From Streptomyces sp. NBC_00523 (GTDB taxonomy: Bacteria > Actinomycetota > Actinomycetes > Streptomycetales > Streptomycetaceae): 64,000 bases of DNA. Positions within the stretch are counted from its first letter, which is position 1; each line of letters begins with the position of its first letter. The notes beneath the pieces are model-generated. The model was not told where the DNA came from and did no database searches. It was given only the letters and a program-made list of their open reading frames with translations. Location of the stretch: positions 1,984,001 through 2,048,000 of the forward strand of contig NZ_CP107836.1 of assembly GCF_036346615.1 (NCBI RefSeq). Reading direction: 5' to 3'. Below, piece by piece: positions 24,689 through 33,266 of this stretch. Made by a program: the position numbers and the translations under genes.

Positions 24689-26032
24689 GTGCTCAGCACG
24701 GCACACCACGCGGACGTCGTCATCATCGGGGCCGGGATCGCCGGCCTGTCGGCGGCCCACCGACTGACCAGCGCCGGGGTCAGCGTCAGCGTCCTGGAGG
24801 CCGGCCCCGGCGTCGGCGGCCGGATGGCCACCGACGAGGTGGACGGGTTCCGCCTCGACCGGGTCGGCCCGCTGCTCAACACCGCGTATCCGGAGCTCCG
24901 CACCACCCCGGGGCTCGACGGACTCGTCCTGCGCCCCTTCGATCCCGGGGTCCTCGTGCACAGCGAGGGCCGCCGCCACCGGACCGGCGAGACCCGCCGC
25001 GTGCCGGGCGCACGCAGCGCACGGGGCGCGCTCAAGGCGGCGCGCGCCCTCGCGCACGCCCCCCGGCCGCCGCGCGCGGGCGCCCTCACCGGGGCGATGG
25101 GCGGTGCGATCGACCACGCCCGGCTCGGCGCGGCCCTGGCCCGCCTCGCCGCCACCCCGCCGTCCCGGCTCCTCGCCCGGCCGGAACGCGCCGCGCTCGA
25201 CGCCCTGGCCGGCCGGCTCTCCTCCCGTACGCTCGACGGCTTCGTACGGCCGCTGCTCACCGCGCTGCTCAGCGACCCGGAACTCACCACGTCCAGCCGG
25301 TGCGCCGACCTCGCCCTGCGGACGTACGCGAGCGGACGGCTGTGTGTACCGGAGGGCGGGGCAGGTACGCTGCCGGCGCTCCTCGCCGCCTCCCTGCCGC
25401 CGGGGACCGTACGCACCGGGGTGCACGTCACCTCCGCCGACATCACCTCCGTACGCACCAAGGAGCACGGCGAGCTGGGCTGCCGGTCGCTGCTCGTGGC
25501 CACCGGGGCGAGCGCCGCCGCCGAGCTGCTGCCGGGTCTGCGGCTGCCGTCCTTCCACCCCGTGACGGTTCTCCACCACACCGCGCCCGCTCCCCCGCCC
25601 ACCGGCGCCTCACTCCTCCTGGACGCCGACCGGTCGGGCCCCGTGTCCCACACCGCCGTGATGAGCGAGGTCGACCCGGCCCGCGCCCCGGAGGGCCGGA
25701 CCCTGATCAGCTCCACGGTCCTCGGCACCCCGCCCGACGACCTGGACCGCACGGTCCGCGCCCACCTCGCCGCGCTCTACGGCGTGCCCACCGACGACTG
25801 GGAGCTGCTGGCCGCCCACCACGACCCGGAGGCCGTCCCCGCGATGCCCGCCCCGCACGACCCGCACCGCCCGGTCCGGCTTCTCGCGGGCCTGTACGTG
25901 TGCGGCGACCACCGCGACACCGGCACCGTCCAGGGCGCCCTGTCCTCGGGCGCCCGCGCCGCCGCCTCGATCCTCCACGACCTCGGCATCCGCCCGGCCG
26001 CCGCGGACACCGCGCTCCCCGAGGCGGCCTGA
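24689..26032 (+). CDS. FAD-dependent oxidoreductase (NAD(P)-binding amine-oxidase-like)
   Basis: A 447-residue flavoprotein. The N-terminal VVIIGAGIAGLSAAHRL, then LEAGPGVGGRMATDE, is the FAD/ADP-binding GxGxxG plus GGR motif of protoporphyrinogen-oxidase/amine-oxidase-like enzymes. The C-terminal GLYVCGDHRDTGTVQGALSSG is the second flavin-binding stretch. The middle is a helical substrate domain. The substrate is not evident; desaturases and phytoene-like oxidases share this layout. GTG 24689, preceded by GGGGAGGG, is chosen over an ATG 13 codons upstream. It is convergent with the HTH/TPR gene, 12 nt apart. Confidence 0.83.
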   Translation: MLSTAHHADVVIIGAGIAGLSAAHRLTSAGVSVSVLEAGPGVGGRMATDEVDGFRLDRVGPLLNTAYPELRTTPGLDGLVLRPFDPGVLVHSEGRRHRTGETRRVPGARSARGALKAARALAHAPRPPRAGALTGAMGGAIDHARLGAALARLAATPPSRLLARPERAALDALAGRLSSRTLDGFVRPLLTALLSDPELTTSSRCADLALRTYASGRLCVPEGGAGTLPALLAASLPPGTVRTGVHVTSADITSVRTKEHGELGCRSLLVATGASAAAELLPGLRLPSFHPVTVLHHTAPAPPPTGASLLLDADRSGPVSHTAVMSEVDPARAPEGRTLISSTVLGTPPDDLDRTVRAHLAALYGVPTDDWELLAAHHDPEAVPAMPAPHDPHRPVRLLAGLYVCGDHRDTGTVQGALSSGARAAASILHDLGIRPAAADTALPEAA

Positions 26033-26044
26033 GACCTGGACGCC

Positions 26045-27628
26045 TCAGCCCAGCGCGGCGACCCGCTCCCGGTAGCCGCGCACGGCTGCGGCGTCCCGGT
26101 AGGGCTCCAGCCGCCGTTCGAAGTCCCGTACGTACTCCGTGGCCCGCGCCGAGCGCATCTCGGCCGCCTGCTGGGCGGCCTCCGCGCCCAGCCGGCACGC
26201 CTGGTCCAGCTCGCCGAGCCCGAGCCGGGCGGACGCCAGCACCACCCGGCAGAACAGCCTGCTCCGGGCGTACGCGGGGGCGCGCAGCTGGAGCGCGCGC
26301 TCCGCGTACTGCGCGGCGGACCGGTACTGCTGGAGGTCGCGGTGGCAGTGCCCGAACTCGTCGGCGAGCTGCGCCTCGTCGAAGTGGCGCGCCCAGTGCG
26401 GGACCTCGTCGCCGGGGCGGGCCGCCTCCAGCGCGCGTTCCGCCCTGGCGAGCGAGGCCGTGCACGCCTTGGAGTCCCCGAGCACCGCGTGCCCGCGCGC
26501 CTCCACCGCGTGCAGCAGGGCCATGACGGTGTGGGGCGCGGCCGAGCCGATGCCCTGCTGCGCCACCCGGGCCAGCTGGACCGCTTCCCGGCCGTGGGCG
26601 AGATAGACCGCCTGGCGGCTCATGGTGATCAGCACATAGCTGCCGTAGGCCCGGTCGCCCGCCGCCTGGGAGAGCCGGAGCGCCTGCACGAAGTAGCGCT
26701 GCGCGAGCCCGTGCGCCGCGATGTCGTACGAGGTCCAGCCGGCCAGCCTGGTCAGGTCGGCGGCCGCCCCGAAGAGCCGCCTGCCGGTCGCCTCCCCGTA
26801 CGTGCCGCGCAGCATGGGCTCCGTCTCGTGCTCCAGGTACCGCACGAGGGCCTGCCGGGCGTGCCCGCCGCCGTAGGCGTGGTCGAGCGTACGGAAGAGC
26901 TCGGCCACCGAGCGCAGCGCGGCGACGTCCCCCTCGCCGACCCGGAGCCCGGAGCCCCGCTCGGTCTGCCGCTGCCGGGGCACCCCGGGGCTGCCCGTCG
27001 CGCCCCCGGCCGGGGCGCCGGGCGGTGCGGGCACTCCGCCGGGGCGCGAGGGCACCGGCCCCCGCACGCCGTGCCGCCCGCCCTGCTCGGGCACGGCGGT
27101 CAGGGCCCCGGTGGCGGGGAGCTGGGCACCGGCCGCCCGTGCGGCACCGGCCCTGGCGGCCCCGCCGGGCACCGGGCGGCCGGCCCACTCGTCGGCCCGG
27201 CCGATCAGCCAGTCCCGGCTGGGCACGACGAGACCGGCCGGGGTGAACGCGATCTTCCGCAGCTCGGTCTGGCTGCCCGAGTCCTTGCGCCAGAGCCCGC
27301 TGACGATGTCGACCGCTTCGGCGGGCGTGGCGGCGAACTCCAGGCCCGCGTAGACCGGGGCGCAGGCGTCGAGGCCGAGGTCCTGCGCGGAGAGGCGGCG
27401 GCCGAGGCGCCGGGTGAAGACCTCGGCGATCAGCGCGGGGGTGGTGCCCCGGGGCTGCTGGCCGCGCAGCCAGCGGGTCACGGAGGTCTTGTCGTACCGC
27501 AGGTCGAGTCCGTGTTCGAGGCCGAGCTGGTCCACCCGGCGGGCGAGACCGGCGTTGGAGAACCCGGCCTCGGTGATGAGCGAGGCGAGCCGGCGGTTGG
27601 GCGTGCGCTGCGGAGGTCGTTCCGACAT
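26045..27628 (-). CDS. HTH and TPR-like regulator (NsdA-like family)
   Basis: A 527-residue protein. Residues 8-85 hold a helix-turn-helix-like domain (RRLASLITEAGFSNAGLARRVDQ; SVTRWLRGQQPRG). A Gly/Ala/Pro/Arg-rich linker covers about 140-215, and the remaining ~300 residues are alpha-helical repeats of TPR type. This layout is shared by Streptomyces regulators of development and antibiotic production such as NsdA, which I recall only in outline; the exact orthologue is uncertain. AGGAGA lies upstream of the ATG at normal spacing. It is divergent from lipB. Confidence 0.72.
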   Translation of the reverse strand: MSERPPQRTPNRRLASLITEAGFSNAGLARRVDQLGLEHGLDLRYDKTSVTRWLRGQQPRGTTPALIAEVFTRRLGRRLSAQDLGLDACAPVYAGLEFAATPAEAVDIVSGLWRKDSGSQTELRKIAFTPAGLVVPSRDWLIGRADEWAGRPVPGGAARAGAARAAGAQLPATGALTAVPEQGGRHGVRGPVPSRPGGVPAPPGAPAGGATGSPGVPRQRQTERGSGLRVGEGDVAALRSVAELFRTLDHAYGGGHARQALVRYLEHETEPMLRGTYGEATGRRLFGAAADLTRLAGWTSYDIAAHGLAQRYFVQALRLSQAAGDRAYGSYVLITMSRQAVYLAHGREAVQLARVAQQGIGSAAPHTVMALLHAVEARGHAVLGDSKACTASLARAERALEAARPGDEVPHWARHFDEAQLADEFGHCHRDLQQYRSAAQYAERALQLRAPAYARSRLFCRVVLASARLGLGELDQACRLGAEAAQQAAEMRSARATEYVRDFERRLEPYRDAAAVRGYRERVAALG

Positions 27629-27888
27629 CAGCTCTAGGGTCTCCTGCCTTCGGGGCCGGGCAGCCCTCTGACGAACGGCGCGAATTTAACTGTCTGCGGG
27701 GCGGCCTCAGCACCCTTCGCTCCACATTCATCCGATCGTGTGAGGATTGTGGGCGGCGCTGACGGGAAGACCTGCCGGGCCCACGCGCAGAGGCCGGTCG
27801 TACAGTGACTGGGGCGCGATTCGTGCAGGGTGACGCGGTCCGGGGACACCCCCCGGCCCCCGGCACCGCGAGGAGAGAGGCTGCTGCC

Positions 27889-28701
27889 GTGAGTGAGCTC
27901 CGGTTCGTCCGCATGGGATTCGGCGAGGACGCCGTCGACTACCAGGAGGCGTGGCAGAAGCAGCGCGAGGTGCACGCGGCACGGTTCGAGGACACCGTCC
28001 CGGACACCTGCCTGCTCCTGGAACACCCGCCCGTCTACACCGCGGGCAGGCGCACGGCGGACAGCGAGCGCCCCCTCGACGGCACCCCCGTCATCGACGT
28101 GGACCGCGGCGGCAAGATCACCTGGCACGGTCCCGGCCAGCTCGTCGGCTACCCGATCCAGAAGCTCCCGCGCCCCGTGGACGTCGTCGCCCATGTGCGC
28201 CGTCTGGAGGAGGCGCTGATCCGCACCGCCGCCGAGTTCGGCGTCGAGACGAGCCGGGTCGAGGGCCGCAGCGGCGTCTGGGTCCTGGGCGACCCGGTCG
28301 AGCAGCGCCCCGCCCTCGGCGGCCTCACGCTCGACTTCGACCCGCGGCTGGCGGACGAGGAGTTCGACCCGCGGCTCAACGGTCCGGAGTACGCCCCGTC
28401 CAACGCCGGGCAGCGCCGCGAGGACCGCAAGCTCGCCGCGATCGGCATCCGCGTCGCCAAGGGCGTCACCATGCACGGCTTCTCGTTCAACGTGAACCCC
28501 GACAACACCTGGTTCGACCGCATCGTGCCCTGCGGCATCCGGGACGCCGGTGTCACCTCGCTCAGCTACGAGCTGGGCCGCGAGATCACCATCGCCGAGG
28601 TCCTCCCGGTCGCCGAGAAGCACCTCCGGGACATCCTGGAGAACGCCGAGCTCGCCCCCCGTACGATCGAGCGCACCGGCGACGCCATGGCCACGGCGTG
28701 A
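27889..28701 (+). CDS. lipB: lipoyl(octanoyl) transferase
   Basis: A 270-residue Lip[26 protein letters not shown] and [14 protein letters not shown] carry the substrate pocket. The catalytic pair is intact: Lys191 ([10 protein letters not shown]) and Cys215 (IVPCGIRD). It moves an octanoyl group from acyl carrier protein to lipoyl domains such as those of the E2 and H-protein. GTG 27889 follows AGGAGAGAGG. lipA begins 133 nt later, so the two probably work together in lipoate synthesis for the pyruvate and 2-oxoglutarate dehydrogenases. Confidence 0.96.
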   Translation: MSELRFVRMGFGEDAVDYQEAWQKQREVHAARFEDTVPDTCLLLEHPPVYTAGRRTADSERPLDGTPVIDVDRGGKITWHGPGQLVGYPIQKLPRPVDVVAHVRRLEEALIRTAAEFGVETSRVEGRSGVWVLGDPVEQRPALGGLTLDFDPRLADEEFDPRLNGPEYAPSNAGQRREDRKLAAIGIRVAKGVTMHGFSFNVNPDNTWFDRIVPCGIRDAGVTSLSYELGREITIAEVLPVAEKHLRDILENAELAPRTIERTGDAMATA

Positions 28702-28833
28702 CCCACGGAACGCGCTTCCGGGAATAGGCCCTGCCTGCCCCAGGTTGGGTGGACGTACAACCGAATGAACTACGGGCGTACCCTGGTGTTCGCCGAAGAA
28801 TCCAATGCAGTGAAAGCAAAGGGGAGTGCCGGA

Positions 28834-29796
28834 GTGTCTGTCGCACCCGACGGGCGCAAGATGCTGCGCCTTGAGGTCCGGAACAGCCAGACCCCCATCG
28901 AGCGCAAGCCCGAGTGGATCAAAACCCGGGCGAAGATGGGCCCCGAGTACAACCAGCTGCAGAAACTCGTCAAGAGCGAGGGTCTGCACACGGTGTGCCA
29001 GGAGGCCGGCTGCCCCAACATCTTCGAGTGCTGGGAGGACCGCGAGGCCACGTTCCTCATCGGCGGTGACCAGTGCACCCGGCGCTGCGACTTCTGCCAG
29101 ATCGACACGGGCAAGCCGCAGGCGCTGGACCGGGACGAACCCCGCCGCGTCGGCGAGTCCGTCGTCACGATGGACCTGAACTACGCCACCATCACCGGCG
29201 TCGCCCGCGACGACCTGGAGGACGGCGGCGCCTGGCTGTACGCGGAGACCGTGCGCCAGATCCACGCGCAGACGGCGGACCGGGAGGCCGGCCGCACCAA
29301 GGTCGAGCTGCTGATCCCCGACTTCAACGCCGAACCCGAGCAGCTCGCCGAGGTCTTCTCCTCGCGCCCCGAGGTGCTCGCGCACAACGTGGAGACGGTG
29401 CCGCGCATCTTCAAGCGCATCCGCCCGGGCTTCCGCTACGAGCGGTCCCTGGAGGTCATCACCCGCGCCCGCGAGGCCGGCCTGGTCACCAAGTCCAACC
29501 TGATCCTCGGCATGGGCGAGACCCGCGAAGAGGTCAGCGAGGCGCTCCAGGACCTGTACGACGCGGGCTGCGAGCTCATCACGATCACGCAGTACCTGCG
29601 GCCGTCGGTGCGCCACCACCCCGTCGAGCGCTGGGTGAAGCCCCACGAGTTCGTGGAGCTCAAGGACGAGGCCGACGCGATCGGGTACTCCGGTGTCATG
29701 TCCGGCCCCCTCGTCCGCTCCTCGTACCGCGCGGGCCGCCTGTTCCAGCAGGCGATGGACCGGCGCGAGGCCGAGGCCCCGGTGCCGTCCGCGTAA
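28834..29796 (+). CDS. lipA: lipoyl synthase (radical SAM)
   Basis: A 320-residue radical-SAM enzyme. The auxiliary cluster Cys55, Cys60, Cys66 ([14 protein letters not shown]) and the SAM cluster Cys81-x3-Cys85-x2-Cys88 (CTRRCDFC) are both intact, and the C-terminal RSSYRAG supplies the auxiliary-cluster Ser ligand. It inserts two sulfurs into octanoyl groups, completing lipoyl cofactors after LipB. GTG 28834 is chosen with GGGGAG 7 nt upstream; a longer frame begins at ATG 28765. A hairpin with 15-bp perfect arms terminates it. Confidence 0.97.
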   Translation: MSVAPDGRKMLRLEVRNSQTPIERKPEWIKTRAKMGPEYNQLQKLVKSEGLHTVCQEAGCPNIFECWEDREATFLIGGDQCTRRCDFCQIDTGKPQALDRDEPRRVGESVVTMDLNYATITGVARDDLEDGGAWLYAETVRQIHAQTADREAGRTKVELLIPDFNAEPEQLAEVFSSRPEVLAHNVETVPRIFKRIRPGFRYERSLEVITRAREAGLVTKSNLILGMGETREEVSEALQDLYDAGCELITITQYLRPSVRHHPVERWVKPHEFVELKDEADAIGYSGVMSGPLVRSSYRAGRLFQQAMDRREAEAPVPSA

Positions 29797-29809
29797 TCCG
29801 TCACCCGCC

Positions 29810-29870
29810 CGACGCGGTCCGTCCCGTCCTCGCAGGCCCGAGAGGCCGGGGGCGCGGACGGACCGCGTCG
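29810..29870 (+). terminator. long hairpin after lipA
   Basis: 15-bp perfect arms CGACGCGGTCCGTCC (29810-29824) and its complement (29856-29870) around a loop that can itself fold (GGCC-type stem). 14 nt past the lipA stop. Confidence 0.65.
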
Positions 29871-29906
29871 GCGTGCGCGGGGCCCGTATCAAGGTTTCAT
29901 TGGTGT

Positions 29907-29935
29907 TTGACCGACCGGTCACGCGCTGGTAACAC
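29907..29935 (+). promoter_or_regulatory. promoter for the 71-residue gene
   Basis: TTGACC (29907-29912), a 17-nt spacer and TAACAC (29930-29935) form one of the better sigma-70-type promoters in the window. Initiation would be near 29942, about 95 nt before the ATG at 30037. An ACCGGT core sits in the spacer. Confidence 0.5.
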
Positions 29936-30036
29936 CGAACGGTGACCCTGGATACACGAGCGGTGCGGTGACAGATCCGCCACCCGTCTCCAGTCCGCGC
30001 AGCACACGAACATCGTTTCCGAGGGGACTTGCCACG

Positions 30037-30252
30037 ATGCAGGCCGCGCCGGTACGCGCCAACGTCATCCCGACCGTCACCAACACCCTCCGCGCCGTGG
30101 AGTCGCTGCTGCTCAGCAGCGGCCAGCGCACCGCCCGGCGCAACGCCTGGACGGCCGTCCTGGAGGACCGCCGCCGGGCGAAGGACCGGGCCGCGTCCGG
30201 CTACGTGCCGGAACGGGAGGCCGTGGCCGCCCGCCGTTCGAAGGCCACGTAA
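30037..30252 (+). CDS. small basic conserved protein, function unknown
   Basis: A 71-residue highly basic protein (pI well above 10 by inspection), helical, without signal or membrane segment. RRNAWTAVLEDRRRAKDRA suggests a possible nucleic-acid- or membrane-binding helix, but I recognise no family. ATG 30037 has GAGGGG at good spacing; the longer upstream frame has none. It lies 10 nt before the DUF4191 gene and has its own promoter (29907-29935), so the two may be cotranscribed or overlap in expression. Confidence 0.7.
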   Translation: MQAAPVRANVIPTVTNTLRAVESLLLSSGQRTARRNAWTAVLEDRRRAKDRAASGYVPEREAVAARRSKAT

Positions 30253-30262
30253 ACTTCATTGC

Positions 30263-30970
30263 ATGGCGAGGAAGGCAAACACCACTGAAGGCGCGGACAG
30301 CGCCGAGAACGCGGGGCGGCTCAAGCAGATCGCTCTGACCTACAAGATGACCAAGCGGACCGACTCCAAGATCGGTCTTGTGGTCGCGGGTGTGGGAATC
30401 GTCACCTTCGGTGTCATCCTCGCGATCGGTTTTCTGATCGATCACCCGATCTACCTGGGCATCCTGGGCTTCGTGCTCGCGCTCCTCGCGATGGCGATCG
30501 TCTTCGGACGCCGCGCCGAGCGCGCCGCCTTCGGGCAGATGGAGGGCCAGCCGGGCGCTGCGGCGGCCGTCCTGGACCGCGTGGGCCGCGGCTGGACGAC
30601 GACCCCGGCGGTCGCGATGAACCGCAGCCAGGACGTCGTGCACCGCGCCGTCGGCAAGGCGGGCATCGTGCTGGTCGCCGAGGGCAACCCGAACCGGGTG
30701 AAGAGCCTGCTCGCGGCCGAGAAGAAGAAGATGGCCCGCATCGTGGTGGACGTCCCCGTCCACGACATCATCGTCGGCAACGGCGAGGGCCAGGTGCCGC
30801 TGAAGAAGGTGCGCACCAAGATGCTGAAGCTGCCCCGCGTGCTGACCGGCCCCCAGGTGACGGCCGCCAACGACCGGCTCCGCGCGATGGGCGACCTGAT
30901 GAGCAACATGCCGCTGCCGAAGGGCCCCATGCCGAAGGGCATGCGGATGCCGCGCGGCAAGATGCGCTGA
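30263..30970 (+). CDS. DUF4191 domain-containing membrane protein
   Basis: A 235-residue protein with two membrane helices (about 33-55 and 60-80) after a basic N-terminus (MARKANTTEG). The rest is a cytoplasmic or peripheral domain rich in Lys/Arg/Met (TKMLKLPRVLTGP; NMPLPKGPMPKGM), the DUF4191 pattern. Its function is unknown; it is conserved next to glnA and lipA in actinobacteria as I recall. ATG 30263 has no Shine-Dalgarno; TAAACT (30250-30255) is a -10-like box 7 nt upstream and includes the previous stop, so a leaderless transcript is possible. A perfect 15-bp hairpin ends it. Confidence 0.8.
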   Translation: MARKANTTEGADSAENAGRLKQIALTYKMTKRTDSKIGLVVAGVGIVTFGVILAIGFLIDHPIYLGILGFVLALLAMAIVFGRRAERAAFGQMEGQPGAAAAVLDRVGRGWTTTPAVAMNRSQDVVHRAVGKAGIVLVAEGNPNRVKSLLAAEKKKMARIVVDVPVHDIIVGNGEGQVPLKKVRTKMLKLPRVLTGPQVTAANDRLRAMGDLMSNMPLPKGPMPKGMRMPRGKMR

Positions 30971-30985
30971 CGCGTACGGAAACGT

Positions 30986-31019
30986 GAAGAGGGCGGGCCG
31001 TTCGCGGCCCGCCCTCTTC
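30986..31019. terminator. perfect bidirectional hairpin
   Basis: 15-bp perfect stem GAAGAGGGCGGGCCG (30986-31000), TTCG tetraloop, complement (31005-31019). Between convergent DUF4191 and RDD genes. The UUCG tetraloop makes it very stable. Confidence 0.75.
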
Positions 31020-31033
31020 GTGTTCTCTACGTC

Positions 31034-31501
31034 TCAGGCGCGGATCTGGACCGCGCGGGCCAGGCGGTCGTGGAGGCCGCGGCCGTCGCGGTCCCAGACG
31101 AGGGCCGGGATCGCCAGGCAGAGCAGGACGCTGCGGATGAGCACCCGGACGAGGCCGAGGCGGCCGCCCTCCTCGGCGACGACCCGGGTGCCCATGAGGC
31201 GCTTGCCGGGGGTGCAGCCGATCGTGCCGACCGTGAGCACGCTCATGACCAGGAAGATACCGAGCGCCCAGTTGCCGGTCGCCTGCTGGTCACCGCGAGC
31301 GAACAGCCCGTATGCGATCAGCATGCACAGGGCCCAGTCGATGAAGAGGGCCCCGAAGCGCCGGCCGAGCGGGGCGACGGCCCCGGGGCCCTGCTCGGGG
31401 AGGCCGAGCCGCTTGCCCCGGTAGCCGAAGTCGGCGCCCATGTCCTCGGCGGCCGCACGCGGCCCGGAGAGCCACGATCCGATTGCTTGCCTATTGTCCA
31501 C
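31034..31501 (-). CDS. RDD family membrane protein
   Basis: A 155-residue protein. An N-terminal cytoplasmic stretch (~50 residues) precedes the RDD domain with two or three membrane helices. The domain markers are RRFGALFIDWALCMLIA (Arg and Asp of the first helix), CTPGKRLMGTRVV and HDRLARAVQ. The family's function is unsettled; some members are linked to ion homeostasis. GTG 31501 is chosen because upstream frame extends through a perfect 28-bp palindrome. It is divergent from glnA, 297 nt away, so both share a regulatory region. DUF4191 is convergent. Confidence 0.85.
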   Translation of the reverse strand: MDNRQAIGSWLSGPRAAAEDMGADFGYRGKRLGLPEQGPGAVAPLGRRFGALFIDWALCMLIAYGLFARGDQQATGNWALGIFLVMSVLTVGTIGCTPGKRLMGTRVVAEEGGRLGLVRVLIRSVLLCLAIPALVWDRDGRGLHDRLARAVQIRA

Positions 31502-31509
31502 CCGACCAC

Positions 31510-31537
31510 GGTACTGCGCCCGGCCGGGCGCAGTACC
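31510..31537. promoter_or_regulatory. 28-bp perfect palindrome upstream of the RDD gene
   Basis: GGTACTGCGCCC-GGCC-GGGCGCAGTACC is a perfect 28-bp palindrome 9 bp before the RDD GTG. It could be an operator, or an RNA hairpin in the short leader that masks the start. No protein is recognised as its binder. Confidence 0.6.
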
Positions 31538-31663
31538 CCGCGGGTGGTGTCCCACGGGCCGTCCCATTCCTCGGACGCCCTTTTGAAACAGCCGCCAGGC
31601 CCGTAGGGCCACGCCAAAGGGGCGGTACGGGGCCCGTGGGGCGGCTGCTCACAGCCGCGCCGG

Positions 31664-31701
31664 TTAACTTCGGCGAAACAAATGGGTCATGCTTGAGAAA
31701 T
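31664..31701 (+). promoter_or_regulatory. GlnR-type box upstream of glnA
   Basis: Four 5-bp half-sites are spaced exactly 6 bp apart: TTAAC (31664-31668), GAAAC (31675-31679), GTCAT (31686-31690), GAAAT (31697-31701). This follows the published GlnR consensus gTnAc-n6-GaAAc-n6-gTnAc-n6-GaAAc. It lies 98 bp before the glnA ATG. In Streptomyces, GlnR activates glnA and glnII when nitrogen is limiting. Confidence 0.85.
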
Positions 31702-31798
31702 CCGGTCTGCCTATGGTCGGGTCCAGCGTGTGCCACCGCACTGGTCACACAACGAGCTGCAACCCCGTCCCTCCCGGGCCGGGAGTAGGAGGAGTTGG

Positions 31799-33208
31799 AT
31801 GTTCCAGAACGCCGACGACGCGAAGAAGTTCATCGCCGACAACGACGTCAAGTTCATCGATGTCCGGTTCTGCGACCTGCCCGGCGTGATGCAGCACGTC
31901 ACCGTGCCGGCGGCGACCTTCAACCCGGCCGACGAGCTTGCCTTCGACGGCTCGTCGATCCGCGGCTTCCAGGCCATCCACGAGTCCGACATGGCGCTCC
32001 GCGCGGACCTGTCGACCGCCCGTGTCGACCCGTTCCGCCGCGACAAGACCGTCAACATCAACTTCTTCATCCACGACCCGATCACCGGCGAGCAGTACAG
32101 CCGTGACCCGCGGAACGTGGCCAAGAAGGCCGAGGCGTACCTCGCCTCCACCGGCTTCGCCGACACCGCGTACTTCGGTCCCGAGGCCGAGTTCTACGTC
32201 TTCGACAACGTCCGCTTCCAGACGTCGGCGAACGAGAGCTTCTACCACATCGACTCCGAGGCCGCCGCCTGGAACACCGGTGCGGTCGAGAACAACCGCG
32301 GTTACAAGGTCCGCTACAAGGGCGGCTACTTCCCGGTCTCCCCGGTCGACCACCACGCGGACCTGCGCGCCGAGATGTCCCTGGAGCTGCAGAACAGCGG
32401 CCTGGAGATCGAGCGCCAGCACCACGAGGTCGGCACCGGCGGCCAGGCGGAGATCAACTACAAGTTCAACACGCTGCTCGCCGCGGCCGACGACCTGATG
32501 CTCTTCAAGTACATCGTGAAGAACGTCGCCTGGCGCAACGGTAAGACCGCGACCTTCATGCCGAAGCCGATCTTCGGCGACAACGGCTCGGGCATGCACG
32601 TCCACCAGTCCCTGTGGGCCGGCGGCGACCCGCTGTTCTACGACGAGCAGGGCTACGCGGGCCTGTCGGACATGGCGCGCTACTACATCGGCGGCATCCT
32701 CAAGCACGCCCCGTCGCTGCTGGCCTTCACCAACCCGACGGTGAACTCCTACCACCGCCTGGTGCCCGGCTTCGAGGCCCCGGTCAACATGGTGTACTCG
32801 CAGCGCAACCGCTCCGCCGCGATGCGCATCCCGATCACGGGCTCCAACCCGAAGGCCAAGCGCGTCGAGTTCCGCGCCCCGGACCCGTCGTCCAACCCGT
32901 ACCTGGCCTTCTCGGCGCTCCTGATGGCCGGCCTGGACGGCATCAAGAACAAGATCGAGCCGGCCGAGCCGATCGACAAGGACCTGTACGAGCTGGCTCC
33001 CGAGGAGCACGCCAACGTCCAGCAGGTCCCGACGTCCCTCCCGGCCGTCCTGGACGCCCTCGAGGCCGACAACGAGTACCTCCAGGCCGGCGGCGTCTTC
33101 ACGTCCGACCTGATCGAGACGTGGATCGACTACAAGCGCACCCACGAGATCGCTCCGATCCAGCTGCGCCCGCACCCGCACGAGTTCGAGCTGTACTTCG
33201 ACCTCTAA
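31799..33208 (+). CDS. glnA: glutamine synthetase type I
   Basis: A 469-residue GSI-beta-type enzyme. Tyr397 in [10 protein letters not shown] is the adenylylation site expected for GlnE control. [32 protein letters not shown] and NRSAAMRIP carry the active-site residues. It makes glutamine from glutamate, ammonium and ATP, forming a dodecamer. ATG 31799 has AGGAGG 3-8 nt upstream. A GlnR-type box lies 98 bp before it, so transcription should follow nitrogen state. The convergent MFS gene ends inside its terminator. Confidence 0.98.
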   Translation: MFQNADDAKKFIADNDVKFIDVRFCDLPGVMQHVTVPAATFNPADELAFDGSSIRGFQAIHESDMALRADLSTARVDPFRRDKTVNINFFIHDPITGEQYSRDPRNVAKKAEAYLASTGFADTAYFGPEAEFYVFDNVRFQTSANESFYHIDSEAAAWNTGAVENNRGYKVRYKGGYFPVSPVDHHADLRAEMSLELQNSGLEIERQHHEVGTGGQAEINYKFNTLLAAADDLMLFKYIVKNVAWRNGKTATFMPKPIFGDNGSGMHVHQSLWAGGDPLFYDEQGYAGLSDMARYYIGGILKHAPSLLAFTNPTVNSYHRLVPGFEAPVNMVYSQRNRSAAMRIPITGSNPKAKRVEFRAPDPSSNPYLAFSALLMAGLDGIKNKIEPAEPIDKDLYELAPEEHANVQQVPTSLPAVLDALEADNEYLQAGGVFTSDLIETWIDYKRTHEIAPIQLRPHPHEFELYFDL

Positions 33209-33228
33209 ATCGCGGCTGCGCCGGAGCA

Positions 33229-33266
33229 AGAGCCCTGTCACTCTCCACGGAGAGCGGCAGGGCTCT
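33229..33266. terminator. hairpin shared by glnA and the convergent MFS gene
   Basis: AGAGCCCTG (33229-33237) pairs with CAGGGCTCT (33258-33266), with an inner CTCTC/GAGAG stem. 21 nt past the glnA stop. The MFS stop codon (33238-33240) lies inside the hairpin. Confidence 0.6.

Noticed and set aside
29930..29955. GlnR-like GTAAC before the 71-residue gene
   Set aside because: The 11-bp spacing of the other half-sites is missing.
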